Below, piece by piece: positions 23,476-31,553 of a stretch of 40,853 bases of DNA. This DNA comes from a virus. A program made the translations under genes and the position numbers. Each line of letters opens with the position of its first letter. Position 1 is the stretch's first letter. Below the pieces are notes generated by a model. That model saw nothing but the letters and a program-made list of their open reading frames with translations. It made no database searches and was not told the origin of the DNA. The stretch spans positions 1 through 40,853 of IMG/VR virus record IMGVR_UViG_3300037587_000845. One strand, 5' to 3'.

Positions 23476-24423
23476 CTACGTCGCCCAGTCGTGGGATTGC
23501 ATCCAGTTGGCGTCAACCCACGGCAGAGGCGCGTAAGGCATGTTGATTACCGTTTGGTAAGAGATATTGTCCTCGTAAACATTATCATCCTGAAGCTCCA
23601 ACTCTGCAATCTGGAGCTGAGCTTTGGCCTCATGAAAATCGGCCAGCTTCATGTTGTTGTACTTGTTGTTCTTCCCTTCAGTGCCGGGCCAGCGAGCGGC
23701 TTCAGCTAGTGCCAGCTCCAGCAGAACATCACCCCGAATATACCTGGGGAGGGTAGCTCCTGTATCTTCGAGATCAGGGGGTCTGGTCTCATAGAGGAAC
23801 GGGTAGACGTACTCCTGCTTCTGATGGGGCCAGAGCTCGTACCTGGGCAGCGGGGGGGAGATGGCTGGGTCCAGGGAGTAGGAGTAGTTGACCACCGCGT
23901 AGGAGCTGGAAGCCTGATTGGCTCGTTGGGCATCATAACGGTTGAGCTCCTCCTGAGTGACATCGAGATTGAGCTGCCAGTTGAACCTGGGATCCCACAC
24001 AGAGATGAACTGGTGGAAGTCTGAAGGGACCGTCACATAGGCCAGGAAGATCTCGTAGCGCTGAGCCAGTGAGGTGGGGCCTCCCCACACCTGGTCCAGG
24101 GTTAAAGTGACCGGGTCCGCCACAGCGATGATTGTATAGACAGGGTTCTGGAGACCGCTGGTGAGGGAACGCCCTACCATGTTGGCGTCAAACGCGGTGC
24201 CTGTCCCAGCGACTATGTCGGACCCACGGGTCAGATCGACTGTACCGTCGTTCTCCAGAGCAGGCATGAGGAACTGGCCCGCTTTCATGAGCCAGCTCCA
24301 GGCACGCTTCTCGTATACCTGCCTGAAAGCGTGGGAGATCCAGTCCCTAGCCAGGAGGGAAGAGACGGCAGGCGCACGGAGCAGCACTTTATTGTGCAAC
24401 TCGGCGTAAGTGTCCAGAGCCAT
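23476..24423 (-). CDS. Head-tail adaptor-type protein (315 aa)
   Basis: The first 50 residues (YAELHNKVLLRAPAVSSLLARDWISHAFRQVYEKRAWSWLM) follow the helical opening common to phage connector or adaptor proteins of the P22 gp4 / T7 gp11 functional group: a helix, 'w...af..v.e...WsWl', then a beta domain with a 'GTV.LT.GS..V.GTGT.F' strand repeat (about 58-80). The gene lies between the capsid and tail genes, where an adaptor joining portal to tail would be expected. Family naming is inference. Confidence 0.65.
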   Translation of the reverse strand: MALDTYAELHNKVLLRAPAVSSLLARDWISHAFRQVYEKRAWSWLMKAGQFLMPALENDGTVDLTRGSDIVAGTGTAFDANMVGRSLTSGLQNPVYTIIAVADPVTLTLDQVWGGPTSLAQRYEIFLAYVTVPSDFHQFISVWDPRFNWQLNLDVTQEELNRYDAQRANQASSSYAVVNYSYSLDPAISPPLPRYELWPHQKQEYVYPFLYETRPPDLEDTGATLPRYIRGDVLLELALAEAARWPGTEGKNNKYNNMKLADFHEAKAQLQIAELELQDDNVYEDNISYQTVINMPYAPLPWVDANWMQSHDWAT

Positions 24424-24459
24424 CTCTACTCTCCTAAATTATAGATCCCAACCGCTGGG

Positions 24460-24717
24460 CTATTGACCGATTACTTCCACCAACACACCTGCTTCGGCAC
24501 CGGCTGTCTGAAAGGTTACCTGGGCACCCTGACCTTCAGACACAGTGACTCCAATGGCATTGTTGGTAGGACTCTTCGCAGAGACTCGCTCGATCTTGTG
24601 CATGGTATTGCCTACGGTGAGGGTGTCCCCATCGGCGCCAATATCCACGTCAGCCAAGATGCTGCGTCGGTCACTAGACACACGGCTACGGATCCTGTTG
24701 ACAGTGACTTCAGGCAT
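24460..24717 (-). CDS. Small beta-rich structural protein (85 aa)
   Basis: Strand-rich sequence (ILADVDIGADGDTLTVGNTMHKIERV; AIGVTVSEGQGAQVTFQTAG) with no Cys or membrane segment. It lies directly between the decoration-like and adaptor-like genes, with GGAG about 6 bases before the start. It may decorate the capsid or stabilise the portal vertex; no family recognised. Confidence 0.65.
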   Translation of the reverse strand: MPEVTVNRIRSRVSSDRRSILADVDIGADGDTLTVGNTMHKIERVSAKSPTNNAIGVTVSEGQGAQVTFQTAGAEAGVLVEVIGQ

Positions 24718-24719
24718 TC

Positions 24720-25217
24720 CTACTCCACATCCAAGAGGTTCACATCCACAGGCACTCGGCCTGCGAAGTTGAGCCCTCTGGCTCCGAGGACATCCCCGAC
24801 CTTGGTAAAGGTGACAGGAGCTGCCACAGCCAGCCTGGTGATCTCAGCCAAGACACCACTGTTGGCGATAGCGGTCTCACCATCAACATAGGTACCAGCC
24901 AGAGCAAGGACATCAAAGAAGCCCTTGGTGAGGATGAAGCAGAAGTTCCCCAGGGTGATGGTCCCGAGATAAATCCCGGCCACCTGGTTACGGTTGGAAC
25001 TGGCCACCAGGTCGGTGACCTGGTAGTTGTCCCTGTCCTGCCAAAACGCAAGCTGTCCTACGATAGCGTCAGTGATGGACTCAACGAGCTGGTAGGAGCT
25101 CTTGTTCTTGGATAGGATGCTCCCCAACTCACCCGGCTTGTAGAGCACGGACTCGTTGAAGGTTTCGGGATTCCCCGTGGAAACGTAAGCGGTCTGGTTT
25201 CGTAAAGCATTCGGCAT
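24720..25217 (-). CDS. Capsid-associated protein, possible cement/decoration (165 aa)
   Basis: It begins MPNALRNQTAYVSTGNPETFNE and continues with short strands (NQVAGIYLGTITLGNFCFILTKG; GETAIANSGVLAEITRLAV), a layout like phage decoration proteins that coat the shell. ATG 25217 has GGGAGG about 6 bases upstream and lies just 16 bases after the major capsid stop. The longer frame to 25466 overlaps the capsid gene and is rejected. Confidence 0.62.
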   Translation of the reverse strand: MPNALRNQTAYVSTGNPETFNESVLYKPGELGSILSKNKSSYQLVESITDAIVGQLAFWQDRDNYQVTDLVASSNRNQVAGIYLGTITLGNFCFILTKGFFDVLALAGTYVDGETAIANSGVLAEITRLAVAAPVTFTKVGDVLGARGLNFAGRVPVDVNLLDVE

Positions 25218-25233
25218 AATTGACCTCCCTTTC

Positions 25234-26313
25234 CTAGCCGGTGATCCCGAAGAGTTGACGATGGTAACGAGGTCCAGGGACCGTAAAGGCGCATCCCGCA
25301 AGGACCTGACCGGCAACCTTGGTGTTGCCCTGAGCAGGCTTGAACCCGGTGAAACCGAATCCATACTCAGAATCGTTTGAAACGTAGAAGAAGATGAAGG
25401 GGGATCGGGCATTGATCCACCACAGAGTCTCAGCGGTGACTGTTGGATAAGCAGTGACGGCACCATTGCTCATCTCGGTGAGGTAGGTGACAGCGATGGG
25501 ATCGCTTGTGCCGGAGATCGCAGTCCCAGGAACATACCGACTCTTCATCAGGGTGGCGGCGTTGAACTCCATGCCGTTGAACCCGATCTTGGGATCCTGC
25601 GTGTTGATGAACCGCTGCTGTGTCTGGAATTTCTCCTTGATGAAGGAGTACCCGAGCACAGTGGTGATACCGATGTTGGGCTCGAACCGGCCGGACCCAA
25701 AACTGGCATCCCCGTAGGTCTCTTCAAGGGTGTTGTACTCAATGGTTCCCGCCACATCGGTGGGGGGTGAGTTCAACGTGGTGCCAACTGCTCCGCCTCG
25801 CGTGATCGTTCCATAGGTCGTGAACGTGGCTCCGTCCCACCCAGCGGTGACGCCATCATTCAGGGCCTCGGTCAGACCGTTGAAGTTGGGAGTGAAGTTA
25901 GCGGTTTGGCCTTCAAGGTACGACGCGATGGCAATGTGGGCCCCAATCGTCATGTACCCCGCCGTCATCCTGGTGTCGATCAAACGGTAGATCGCATTCT
26001 CACCCTTGTTCAGAACCTGGATGTCTTCCTTCGAGAGGGTTACGTTCACCTCGAAGAATTTCATCTCGAACTGGAGGTTCTGCTCAATCTGGCGCTCGGT
26101 GATGTCGAACTCCTTACCCTTCAGGTAGGAGCCACCGATCAGGCCATCATAGAGAAAGGGCTCGTCTATGCGGTTTCCACCCGTGTAATCTTCACGGACG
26201 TTCTGGCGGAGGTATGCGGTAAAGGGATCACTCTGGAAGACGTTGTCAACCAGTTCCACATTCTTGCGGACGTATCGCTTGGTAGAGGCATTTAACTGAT
26301 CTAGCTCTGCCAT
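25234..26313 (-). CDS. Major capsid protein (359 aa)
   Basis: The size, position right after the scaffold gene, and a strong start (GGAGGA 6 bases before ATG 26313) all fit the shell subunit. The sequence shows the expected order: a helical N-arm (NASTKRYVRKNVELVDNVF), a P-domain-like region with FDITERQIEQNLQFEMKFFEVNVTLSKED, a Gly/Thr-rich loop, and a C-terminal strand (VLAGCAFTVPGPRYHRQLFG). The fold is presumably HK97-like. I base the call mainly on context and pattern. Confidence 0.82.
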   Translation of the reverse strand: MAELDQLNASTKRYVRKNVELVDNVFQSDPFTAYLRQNVREDYTGGNRIDEPFLYDGLIGGSYLKGKEFDITERQIEQNLQFEMKFFEVNVTLSKEDIQVLNKGENAIYRLIDTRMTAGYMTIGAHIAIASYLEGQTANFTPNFNGLTEALNDGVTAGWDGATFTTYGTITRGGAVGTTLNSPPTDVAGTIEYNTLEETYGDASFGSGRFEPNIGITTVLGYSFIKEKFQTQQRFINTQDPKIGFNGMEFNAATLMKSRYVPGTAISGTSDPIAVTYLTEMSNGAVTAYPTVTAETLWWINARSPFIFFYVSNDSEYGFGFTGFKPAQGNTKVAGQVLAGCAFTVPGPRYHRQLFGITG

Positions 26314-26328
26314 AGCATTCCTCCATTA

Positions 26329-26364
26329 ACACCTGGAACGCCAAAACAGAGCGGACTCAGGTGT
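26329..26364 (-). promoter_or_regulatory. Inverted repeat in the scaffold-capsid gap
   Basis: In the 53-base gap between scaffold and capsid genes, ACACCTG (26329-26335) pairs perfectly with CAGGTGT (26358-26364) across a 22-base loop. On the late mRNA this 7-bp hairpin sits just upstream of the capsid gene's GGAGGA. There is no T-run, so it is not a standard terminator. It may be an RNA processing or mRNA-stabilising element that raises capsid output. Confidence 0.45.
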
Positions 26365-26366
26365 GG

Positions 26367-27203
26367 TTAATCTTTCGGAGCCGATTCGCGCCAGCTCTCC
26401 GTAAACATGGCCTGCTTCTGCTTATCCGTCAGAGGCCCAGCGGGCTGTTCGCCTTCGCCAGGGGTCTCTTTCGGGGTAAAGAACGGAGCAGGCTCTCTGG
26501 GAGCTGAGTCCACCGGTGATCCGTGTTTGCTCACATAGTCTCGAACTGCTTCAGCTTTCGCATCTTCAAGTTCTTGCTTGTGGGAGGCCACTCGACCATC
26601 CTCGACTCTGGGAGCGATGAACTTCTCGTAGGCGTCACCAGGCCTGAGATTGTTCCTTTCGGCAAACTCACGGAATTCCGTAGTGGGGAAGGCCTCAGCG
26701 GGAAAACGCCTGCGCCAGTCATCCACAATGGTGAGGCCGTCCTCCCAGAGGTTGACTGTTGCAGCATCCCTGTCCTTCAAGAGCCCATTGACGGTGTTCA
26801 GGATTGACTCCTGAAGCTGAGCCTGGGTCAAGTTACCCTCCCCATTCGCAGGGGGATTCGCAGGCCGTCTGGCAGGTGGGGTGTTGGGATTAGGAGTCCC
26901 CAACGGTCCAAACTGCGTTTCGTACTGTCGAATCTGCTCATTCAATGAATTCAACCTGGGCAGAGCTTCCTTGTGGTACCAGTCGTCGTAGCCGACTTTC
27001 GCTTCTGCCAGCGCCGTGTCTCGCGATTCCTGACCTCTTTTGTCCAGGGCACGGTCAACGTCGGGCCGGTTAACGAAGGCTCCGTTGAAGGCTTTGGCTA
27101 CTGCCTCGTCCTGCAACATGGTGTCGACTCCGGTGATCTGCTCCGCTGTAAGTCCTGCCTTTTGGGCAATCTCAGCCCAATACTCATTTACATTAAACGC
27201 CAT
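26367..27203 (-). CDS. Capsid scaffolding protein (278 aa)
   Basis: The protein is highly charged and helical, with a disordered Pro/Asn linker in the middle (PNPNTPPARRPANPPANG), helical parts (LALDKRG-like; SHKQELEDAKAEAVRDYVSKHG) and a C-terminal acidic-then-basic helix (LTDKQKQAMFTESWRESAPKD). This pattern and the place just upstream of the capsid gene are typical of scaffolds that guide procapsid assembly and are then removed. The first 45 residues (MAFNVNEYWAEIAQKAGLTA...) also fit scaffolds of this gene order. Confidence 0.78.
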   Translation of the reverse strand: MAFNVNEYWAEIAQKAGLTAEQITGVDTMLQDEAVAKAFNGAFVNRPDVDRALDKRGQESRDTALAEAKVGYDDWYHKEALPRLNSLNEQIRQYETQFGPLGTPNPNTPPARRPANPPANGEGNLTQAQLQESILNTVNGLLKDRDAATVNLWEDGLTIVDDWRRRFPAEAFPTTEFREFAERNNLRPGDAYEKFIAPRVEDGRVASHKQELEDAKAEAVRDYVSKHGSPVDSAPREPAPFFTPKETPGEGEQPAGPLTDKQKQAMFTESWRESAPKD

Positions 27204-27287
27204 AACGTACTTGCCTCCTGATATCCGTCAGCTCCCTTCTCCGCACCATGCAGAGTGTCAGGGCCTGGATGTTTTAAGCGAACAACA

Positions 27288-27755
27288 TCACGCTGCTACA
27301 GGCATACCGCCTGGAGAAGGCATGAGGCCAGGGGGGCGAATTCCAGCGTTAGCGCCTGGTCCAGTGCCGCCGCCCATGCCTGGTGCATACGGCATCATCG
27401 CGTCAGCGCCTGCTGGAAGGGAGGACCCACCCTGTGAAAGCTCAGCCAGTGCTCTGGGCACCGATTCACGGAGACCGGTCATGGTCTCAATGATCAACGG
27501 TGACATCCCAGGTAACACTGCCGTGAGCAGTTTTGAGCCCTGCTCCATCATGGCCAATCCTGTGACAGCTAGCTGCTGCGGGGAACCACCGGTCCCTGGA
27601 CCACCACCGGACAAACCTAAAAGGTTCGGCTTTGTGGGGATCCCAGGCGGGGGCCCAGGCACGCTCTCACCTACGGGTGTAGGTAGGGCTGGAGGCATCT
27701 CCAACCGAGCTGAGGAAGGATTGATCTGTCCCGGAGAGTTCTCAAAAGCTGGCAT
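27288..27755 (-). CDS. Pro/Gly/Met-rich small structural protein (155 aa)
   Basis: The protein is Pro- and Gly-rich at both ends (PGPPPGIPTKPN; PGMGGGTGPGANAG) with one central helix (LAVTGLAMMEQGSKLLTAVL). No family recognised. The gap of 84 bases to the scaffold start holds no further gene that I can see. It belongs to the small-gene cluster between the exported fibre and the scaffold. Confidence 0.62.
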   Translation of the reverse strand: MPAFENSPGQINPSSARLEMPPALPTPVGESVPGPPPGIPTKPNLLGLSGGGPGTGGSPQQLAVTGLAMMEQGSKLLTAVLPGMSPLIIETMTGLRESVPRALAELSQGGSSLPAGADAMMPYAPGMGGGTGPGANAGIRPPGLMPSPGGMPVAA

Positions 27756-27760
27756 GGCGG

Positions 27761-27958
27761 CTATCTATACCCGCCTGTCATACTGTTGTGTTTGCGGCCT
27801 TTCATGGATCCACCACCATAGGACATCTTTTTCATGCCGCCACCCATTTTCATTTTGCCGCCTCCACCCTTGGCCATTCCCCATCCGTGGTTACTGGAGT
27901 AGCCGGGATAGTTCTGCTCGGTGGGCGTGTTAACGACACCCATTTTGTAAGGACTCAT
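27761..27958 (-). CDS. Small Gly/Met/Lys-rich protein (65 aa)
   Basis: The sequence is low complexity, with repeated G-K-M blocks (MAKGGGGKMKMGGGMKKM, then YGGGSMKGRK). Such peptides recur near capsid genes of other phages with unknown role. The ATG 27958 overlaps the upstream stop as ATGA. Confidence 0.65.
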   Translation of the reverse strand: MSPYKMGVVNTPTEQNYPGYSSNHGWGMAKGGGGKMKMGGGMKKMSYGGGSMKGRKHNSMTGGYR

Positions 27959-28167
27959 GATTTCCTCCTTCGGCTTAATTGCCGACGTTGTTGTCCTCTA
28001 CGTTCTGCTTTCGATAGTAGCATGGCCACTCTCTGCTTCTCGGCCCGTTTGGGGCCGAATTTGCGGGCTGTGTGGGTCAAAATGCGGGGGCGATCATGCT
28101 TTATTTCATGCCCAGCGGCCTGGAGATCCTTGCGAGCTAGTCTGCTGGTGTTGATCAGTTTTGCCAT
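27955..28167 (-). CDS. Small basic protein (70 aa)
   Basis: The protein is strongly basic throughout (about 20 Arg/Lys), with HTARKFGPKRAEKQRVAMLLSKAER at its core. The core loosely resembles short DUF6496-like phage peptides with a 'K..QA.AIalS.A' helix. Ends in SRRRKS. Nucleic-acid binding is plausible from charge alone. Its start overlaps the exported fibre's stop. Confidence 0.62.
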   Translation of the reverse strand: MAKLINTSRLARKDLQAAGHEIKHDRPRILTHTARKFGPKRAEKQRVAMLLSKAERRGQQRRQLSRRRKS

Positions 28168-30887
28168 TACTGGATCAGCCCTAAGGATTGGAGATCTGCG
28201 ATCAGAGCAGCCAGCACATTGTTGTTGTTGAGGGCGGTGGCTGAGGCTGAGGCCAGGAGAGTGCGGGACTCTACGATAGTCGCGTTGCGGGTGTAGGCTG
28301 CAGGCTGGGTAGCCGGGGTGGTGCTGAAGAAGCCGAGGGTGGTGCCGGTGTGCTCCAAAGGCCCGCCCAGGAGAGTCGCTCCAGAATCAACCAGAATCGC
28401 AAAGTTACTGACTCCCTCTGTGGGAGCGCCAGTGATCAACAGGGTAGAGGCATTGGTGATGTCCCCTGTGAGGTTATCTGTGATGATCGGCTCGTCGAGT
28501 TTGAGTGTGGTGATGTCGTCGATAGTCTCAGTGGCCGTCTGAGTGACGATAGTGGTCATGTGGACAGAGATGGCTGCAAGGAAGTCCGTGTCGCCTGGGG
28601 CTCCAGTCATGACCCCTTCTACCCTGAATTTGGACGCTTCGTCGGTGAATCCCCCTGAGGTAAAAGTAGCCCCGGCAATCCTGACCTGGGTGTTGTTCAG
28701 CATCGAAGACACACCGAGTTGAAACTGCTGTCCTCGAATCAGCATCCCCCCTTCGCCAGTGGACCGTAGCGCAAGGTTGAGGTTGCCCTCTGTCGGAGTG
28801 CCGTTGATAAGCAAGGTCTGCGCGGTGAGGATGCTCCCCGTGAGATTGTCAGTGATGAAGGGCTCGTTAATCTGAAGTTGAGAAATAGTGGAGATGGATT
28901 CCGTTGCGGTCTGGGTGGTGATTCCAGCCGTGAGGGTGGTCCCTGTAAGCGAAGTCGTATCGCCAGGAGCCCCTACGATGGCTGGAGTATGAAATATGCC
29001 TGAAGCGATATCGCTGGACCCATCTGAGGTGAAGGTGGACCCGATGAGGAGCTGGATGGCCCCAGATGTAACTCCAGCAATCGAATGTGGCCCTGCACCT
29101 GAGACAGCTAGATTGCCCGTAATTACAACGCCAGCACTGTCGATGTTCACCGCTTCGACACTGCCCACGATAAGGGAAATCTCCCCACTAACCCCACCGA
29201 TACCTGTTGTGAAAGCGCCATTACTTGGAATGAGAGTCGGGTTGGTCGCGGATGCCGCTTCATTCAGTACCGCATAGGCAGAGGCAGCGGCACCTTGTAG
29301 GGGCAGAGTCGTTTCAATTCTAGTCTCGCTGAACTGCATTCGACTTACAGAGTTGGTGATAATATTGATTGTTTGCACACTGAGTGAACCGATACCGTTG
29401 TCCAGCTCGGAACGTCTGGGAAGCAAAGTGGGATTCGTTCCACTGGCAGTTTCGTTCAACAAGCCAAAGGCGGCGGAGTTTAGGGCCTGAATAGTTCCAC
29501 CGAATTGGGATAGGCCGCTCTCCACCAGGATCGCAAAGTTGGCCACGCCCTCCGTAGGAGCCCCGCCGATCCTCAATGTCGCCGCCTGGGTGATGAGCCC
29601 TCCGCCTGTAAGCAGATCGTTGATACCAGGCTCTTCGAGGTTAAGAGTGGCTATGTCTGCAATGCTCTCTGAAGCAGCCTGGGTGTTCACGCCGATATCC
29701 AGGTCCATCCCATAGAGCGAAGTCGTCATTCCTGCTGCACCGATGACATTGTTTTCAAGCCGGAACTTAACTCCTGTCAGGTCAGCTCCGAGCACTGGGA
29801 AATAGTCGTTGCCGAAGGTGAACTGGTGCTGGAAATCTATCGCTATCCCGAAGGAGTGTGGGCCCCGATGGGGGAGCGTAAACTGCCCAGGGTTGGAGGT
29901 GGTGTTGGTGACCTGCATCGCAGTAACGAAAGAAGGGCAACAGTTGACCCTTTCAGAGAGGACCCAGGACGAGTCCCCTGAGTCTGAGTCCATTACGACC
30001 TGCGTCTTCCACTGAGCCTCGAAGGGATTGCCGTCATCGGATCGCCCAGACATATTGAACGAATGAGAGTCCCGCTGGCCCGTACCCGGCTGGATAGAGG
30101 CGATTCTGAGGTCAATACCTATCTGGGTGGTGGTCTGGGCAAGCCCCAAATCCATGGTCCCGCCCCCACCGAAATTGTTCACATTGAGTACAGAGATGGT
30201 GTTAGCAGGGGAGAAATTGAAGGAGCCCAGGCCGAGCTGCACTGAAGCTGTGCCTGTCACGAGTCTGACCACACCACCACTGAGACCAGGCAGCGCTTCG
30301 AGACGCAGATCGATCCCTCCTGTCCCGGCATCAGTAGATTCAGCTTCAATAGCAAAAATCTTCACAGGGGGACCGCCGCCGACGTAGATGGACAGCCGAT
30401 CATAGGTCGAGAAGTCTGTGAAGGTGTCGTAGATATTCCACTGTTGGTTGTTGGTCCCGCGCCTCTGTTCGACGATGTCGGCAGCATTTCCTCGGTGGAT
30501 CTGGGCATCCGCTGAAGCCCCTAGCCTGATTGAGGCGGTATCGTTCACCAGCCCTAGAAGTCCAGTCGAGCTGTCGAAGGTGAAGGCAACGGTGCCCTCG
30601 ATCTCCGCAGGTCCAGTAAAGACAGCCACTTGGTTGTTAGCGCCAGCGCCTGACATGCTCCCCACCATGGGACTCCAGGTGTCCGTAGCAAGACACTGCT
30701 GCATCCCTAAGGGAGTGCCTGGATCGATGATGAAGAAGACCTGGCCGATGCCGGGGTTACAGGTGGCGGGGACTGTAGGGCCGAAACGGATACGAGAAGC
30801 AGAGTCCCTCCTGACCTGGCCATGAGCCAGAGAGGTCACAAGGAAAAGAAACAGCAGAAACCAGTAGACTCGTAATACTTCCTTCAT
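28167..30887 (-). CDS. Exported fibre-like protein with Sec signal peptide (906 aa)
   Basis: The N-terminus is a classic signal peptide: positive start (MKEVLR), hydrophobic core (VYWFLLFLFLVTSLA), then A-H-G/Q as a cleavage site. Two cysteines at about 43 and 65 (CNPG and QQC) lie in the first mature domain and could form a disulfide after export. The rest is beta-rich, with at least three copies of a block APTEGVxNFAI. The last 55 residues match the end of the virion fibre at 15640-17034 (same LGF-x-x-TxP...ALIADLQSLGLIQ). A phage fibre with an export signal is unusual. It follows a second signal-bearing gene and is translationally coupled to it (ATGA). Confidence 0.72.
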   Translation of the reverse strand: MKEVLRVYWFLLFLFLVTSLAHGQVRRDSASRIRFGPTVPATCNPGIGQVFFIIDPGTPLGMQQCLATDTWSPMVGSMSGAGANNQVAVFTGPAEIEGTVAFTFDSSTGLLGLVNDTASIRLGASADAQIHRGNAADIVEQRRGTNNQQWNIYDTFTDFSTYDRLSIYVGGGPPVKIFAIEAESTDAGTGGIDLRLEALPGLSGGVVRLVTGTASVQLGLGSFNFSPANTISVLNVNNFGGGGTMDLGLAQTTTQIGIDLRIASIQPGTGQRDSHSFNMSGRSDDGNPFEAQWKTQVVMDSDSGDSSWVLSERVNCCPSFVTAMQVTNTTSNPGQFTLPHRGPHSFGIAIDFQHQFTFGNDYFPVLGADLTGVKFRLENNVIGAAGMTTSLYGMDLDIGVNTQAASESIADIATLNLEEPGINDLLTGGGLITQAATLRIGGAPTEGVANFAILVESGLSQFGGTIQALNSAAFGLLNETASGTNPTLLPRRSELDNGIGSLSVQTINIITNSVSRMQFSETRIETTLPLQGAAASAYAVLNEAASATNPTLIPSNGAFTTGIGGVSGEISLIVGSVEAVNIDSAGVVITGNLAVSGAGPHSIAGVTSGAIQLLIGSTFTSDGSSDIASGIFHTPAIVGAPGDTTSLTGTTLTAGITTQTATESISTISQLQINEPFITDNLTGSILTAQTLLINGTPTEGNLNLALRSTGEGGMLIRGQQFQLGVSSMLNNTQVRIAGATFTSGGFTDEASKFRVEGVMTGAPGDTDFLAAISVHMTTIVTQTATETIDDITTLKLDEPIITDNLTGDITNASTLLITGAPTEGVSNFAILVDSGATLLGGPLEHTGTTLGFFSTTPATQPAAYTRNATIVESRTLLASASATALNNNNVLAALIADLQSLGLIQ
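28380..29580 (-). repeat. Three copies of the APTEG block in the exported fibre gene
   Basis: Copies at about 28383-28446, 28759-28815 and 29521-29580 each encode T-L-x-I-x-G-[AT]-P-T-E-G-x-x-N-x-A-[IL]. A fourth copy is in the virion fibre at about 15850-15908. Each precedes a beta strand and follows a TD-x-LTG or similar segment, so the block marks a repeated fibre module rather than a DNA-level tandem repeat. Confidence 0.7.
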
Positions 30888-31264
30888 TCTTGACCCCCTA
30901 CTTCGGCTATTTCGGTTGGCTCCTCCGTTGCGATGCGCTCGAACATCATGGCCTCCAGGTTCAAGGAGTATTCCTCCATGGACAGATCAGCATCCTTGTA
31001 GACGTCCTGCACCAGGGCGTTGGTCTCCGCCTGGAGGTCACTGATCTGCTTCACCAGGTCCACAGCACCTTCCTGTTTCAGGTACTGCTGATAGAGCCTC
31101 TCCTGCAGAAGCTGGAGCTGGGTTGAGGCGAGCTGTTGCTTGACGACGAGGAGCTCCAGGGCCTGAGCGGATTCTTTGTTCAGAGGGACCTTTTCCTCAT
31201 CTGCTGCCAGCACTGGTGCCAGAAACAGGAGAAGGATCCCCAGCCTAGCGGCGAATAAATGTAT
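30884..31264 (-). CDS. Small secreted coiled-coil protein with apparent ATA start (126 aa)
   Basis: From GTG 31213 the protein is 109 aa, but the same frame runs upstream to 31264 and there encodes a textbook signal peptide (HLFAARLGILLLFLAPVLA, cleaved before ADEE). No ATG, GTG or TTG lies in that extension before the stop at 31267. The codon ATA at 31262-31264 has AAGGAG (31271-31276) 6 bases upstream, so it is the best-placed initiator. The mature part is a coiled coil (LELLVVKQQLASTQLQLLQERLYQQYL). It overlaps the end of the upstream gene by 20 bases and the exported fibre by 4. A chaperone or partner of the fibre is plausible. Confidence 0.6.
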   Translation of the reverse strand: MHLFAARLGILLLFLAPVLAADEEKVPLNKESAQALELLVVKQQLASTQLQLLQERLYQQYLKQEGAVDLVKQISDLQAETNALVQDVYKDADLSMEEYSLNLEAMMFERIATEEPTEIAEVGGQE

Positions 31265-31544
31265 AGCTCACTCCTTGGGCATCGATGCTCGCGTCCAGGA
31301 AGATCTGGGCCAGATCGTGGATGTTCATCTCGTGCGGGGGAAAGGTCATCGTGTCGCCGGAGTTGAGAGGGGTTCCCCTCCCTACAGCGATGGTGGATCC
31401 CCCCACCCAGATCGTTCCCGCGTTGCCGATGAGGGCAGTGACCAGTACCGTCCTGCACATCTCACGGCCACCACCTTCGTCATCGTTGAGGGCTACCGGG
31501 ACACCTGATGTGACAACTTGTTGGGCTCCATCGTAAACAGACAT
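31245..31544 (-). CDS. Small beta-rich structural protein (99 aa)
   Basis: The protein has a strand-rich pattern (CRTVLVTALIGNAGTIWVGGSTIAVGRGTPLNSGDTMTF; then IFLDASIDAQGVSYTFI) with 'N.G.i.VG....G..L..g', seen in small proteins next to phage portals and heads. Ribosome binding site GGAGAG is rather far from ATG 31544. Function unknown; head-completion is a guess from context. Confidence 0.68.
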   Translation of the reverse strand: MSVYDGAQQVVTSGVPVALNDDEGGGREMCRTVLVTALIGNAGTIWVGGSTIAVGRGTPLNSGDTMTFPPHEMNIHDLAQIFLDASIDAQGVSYTFIRR

Positions 31545-31553
31545 GGTTCTATT

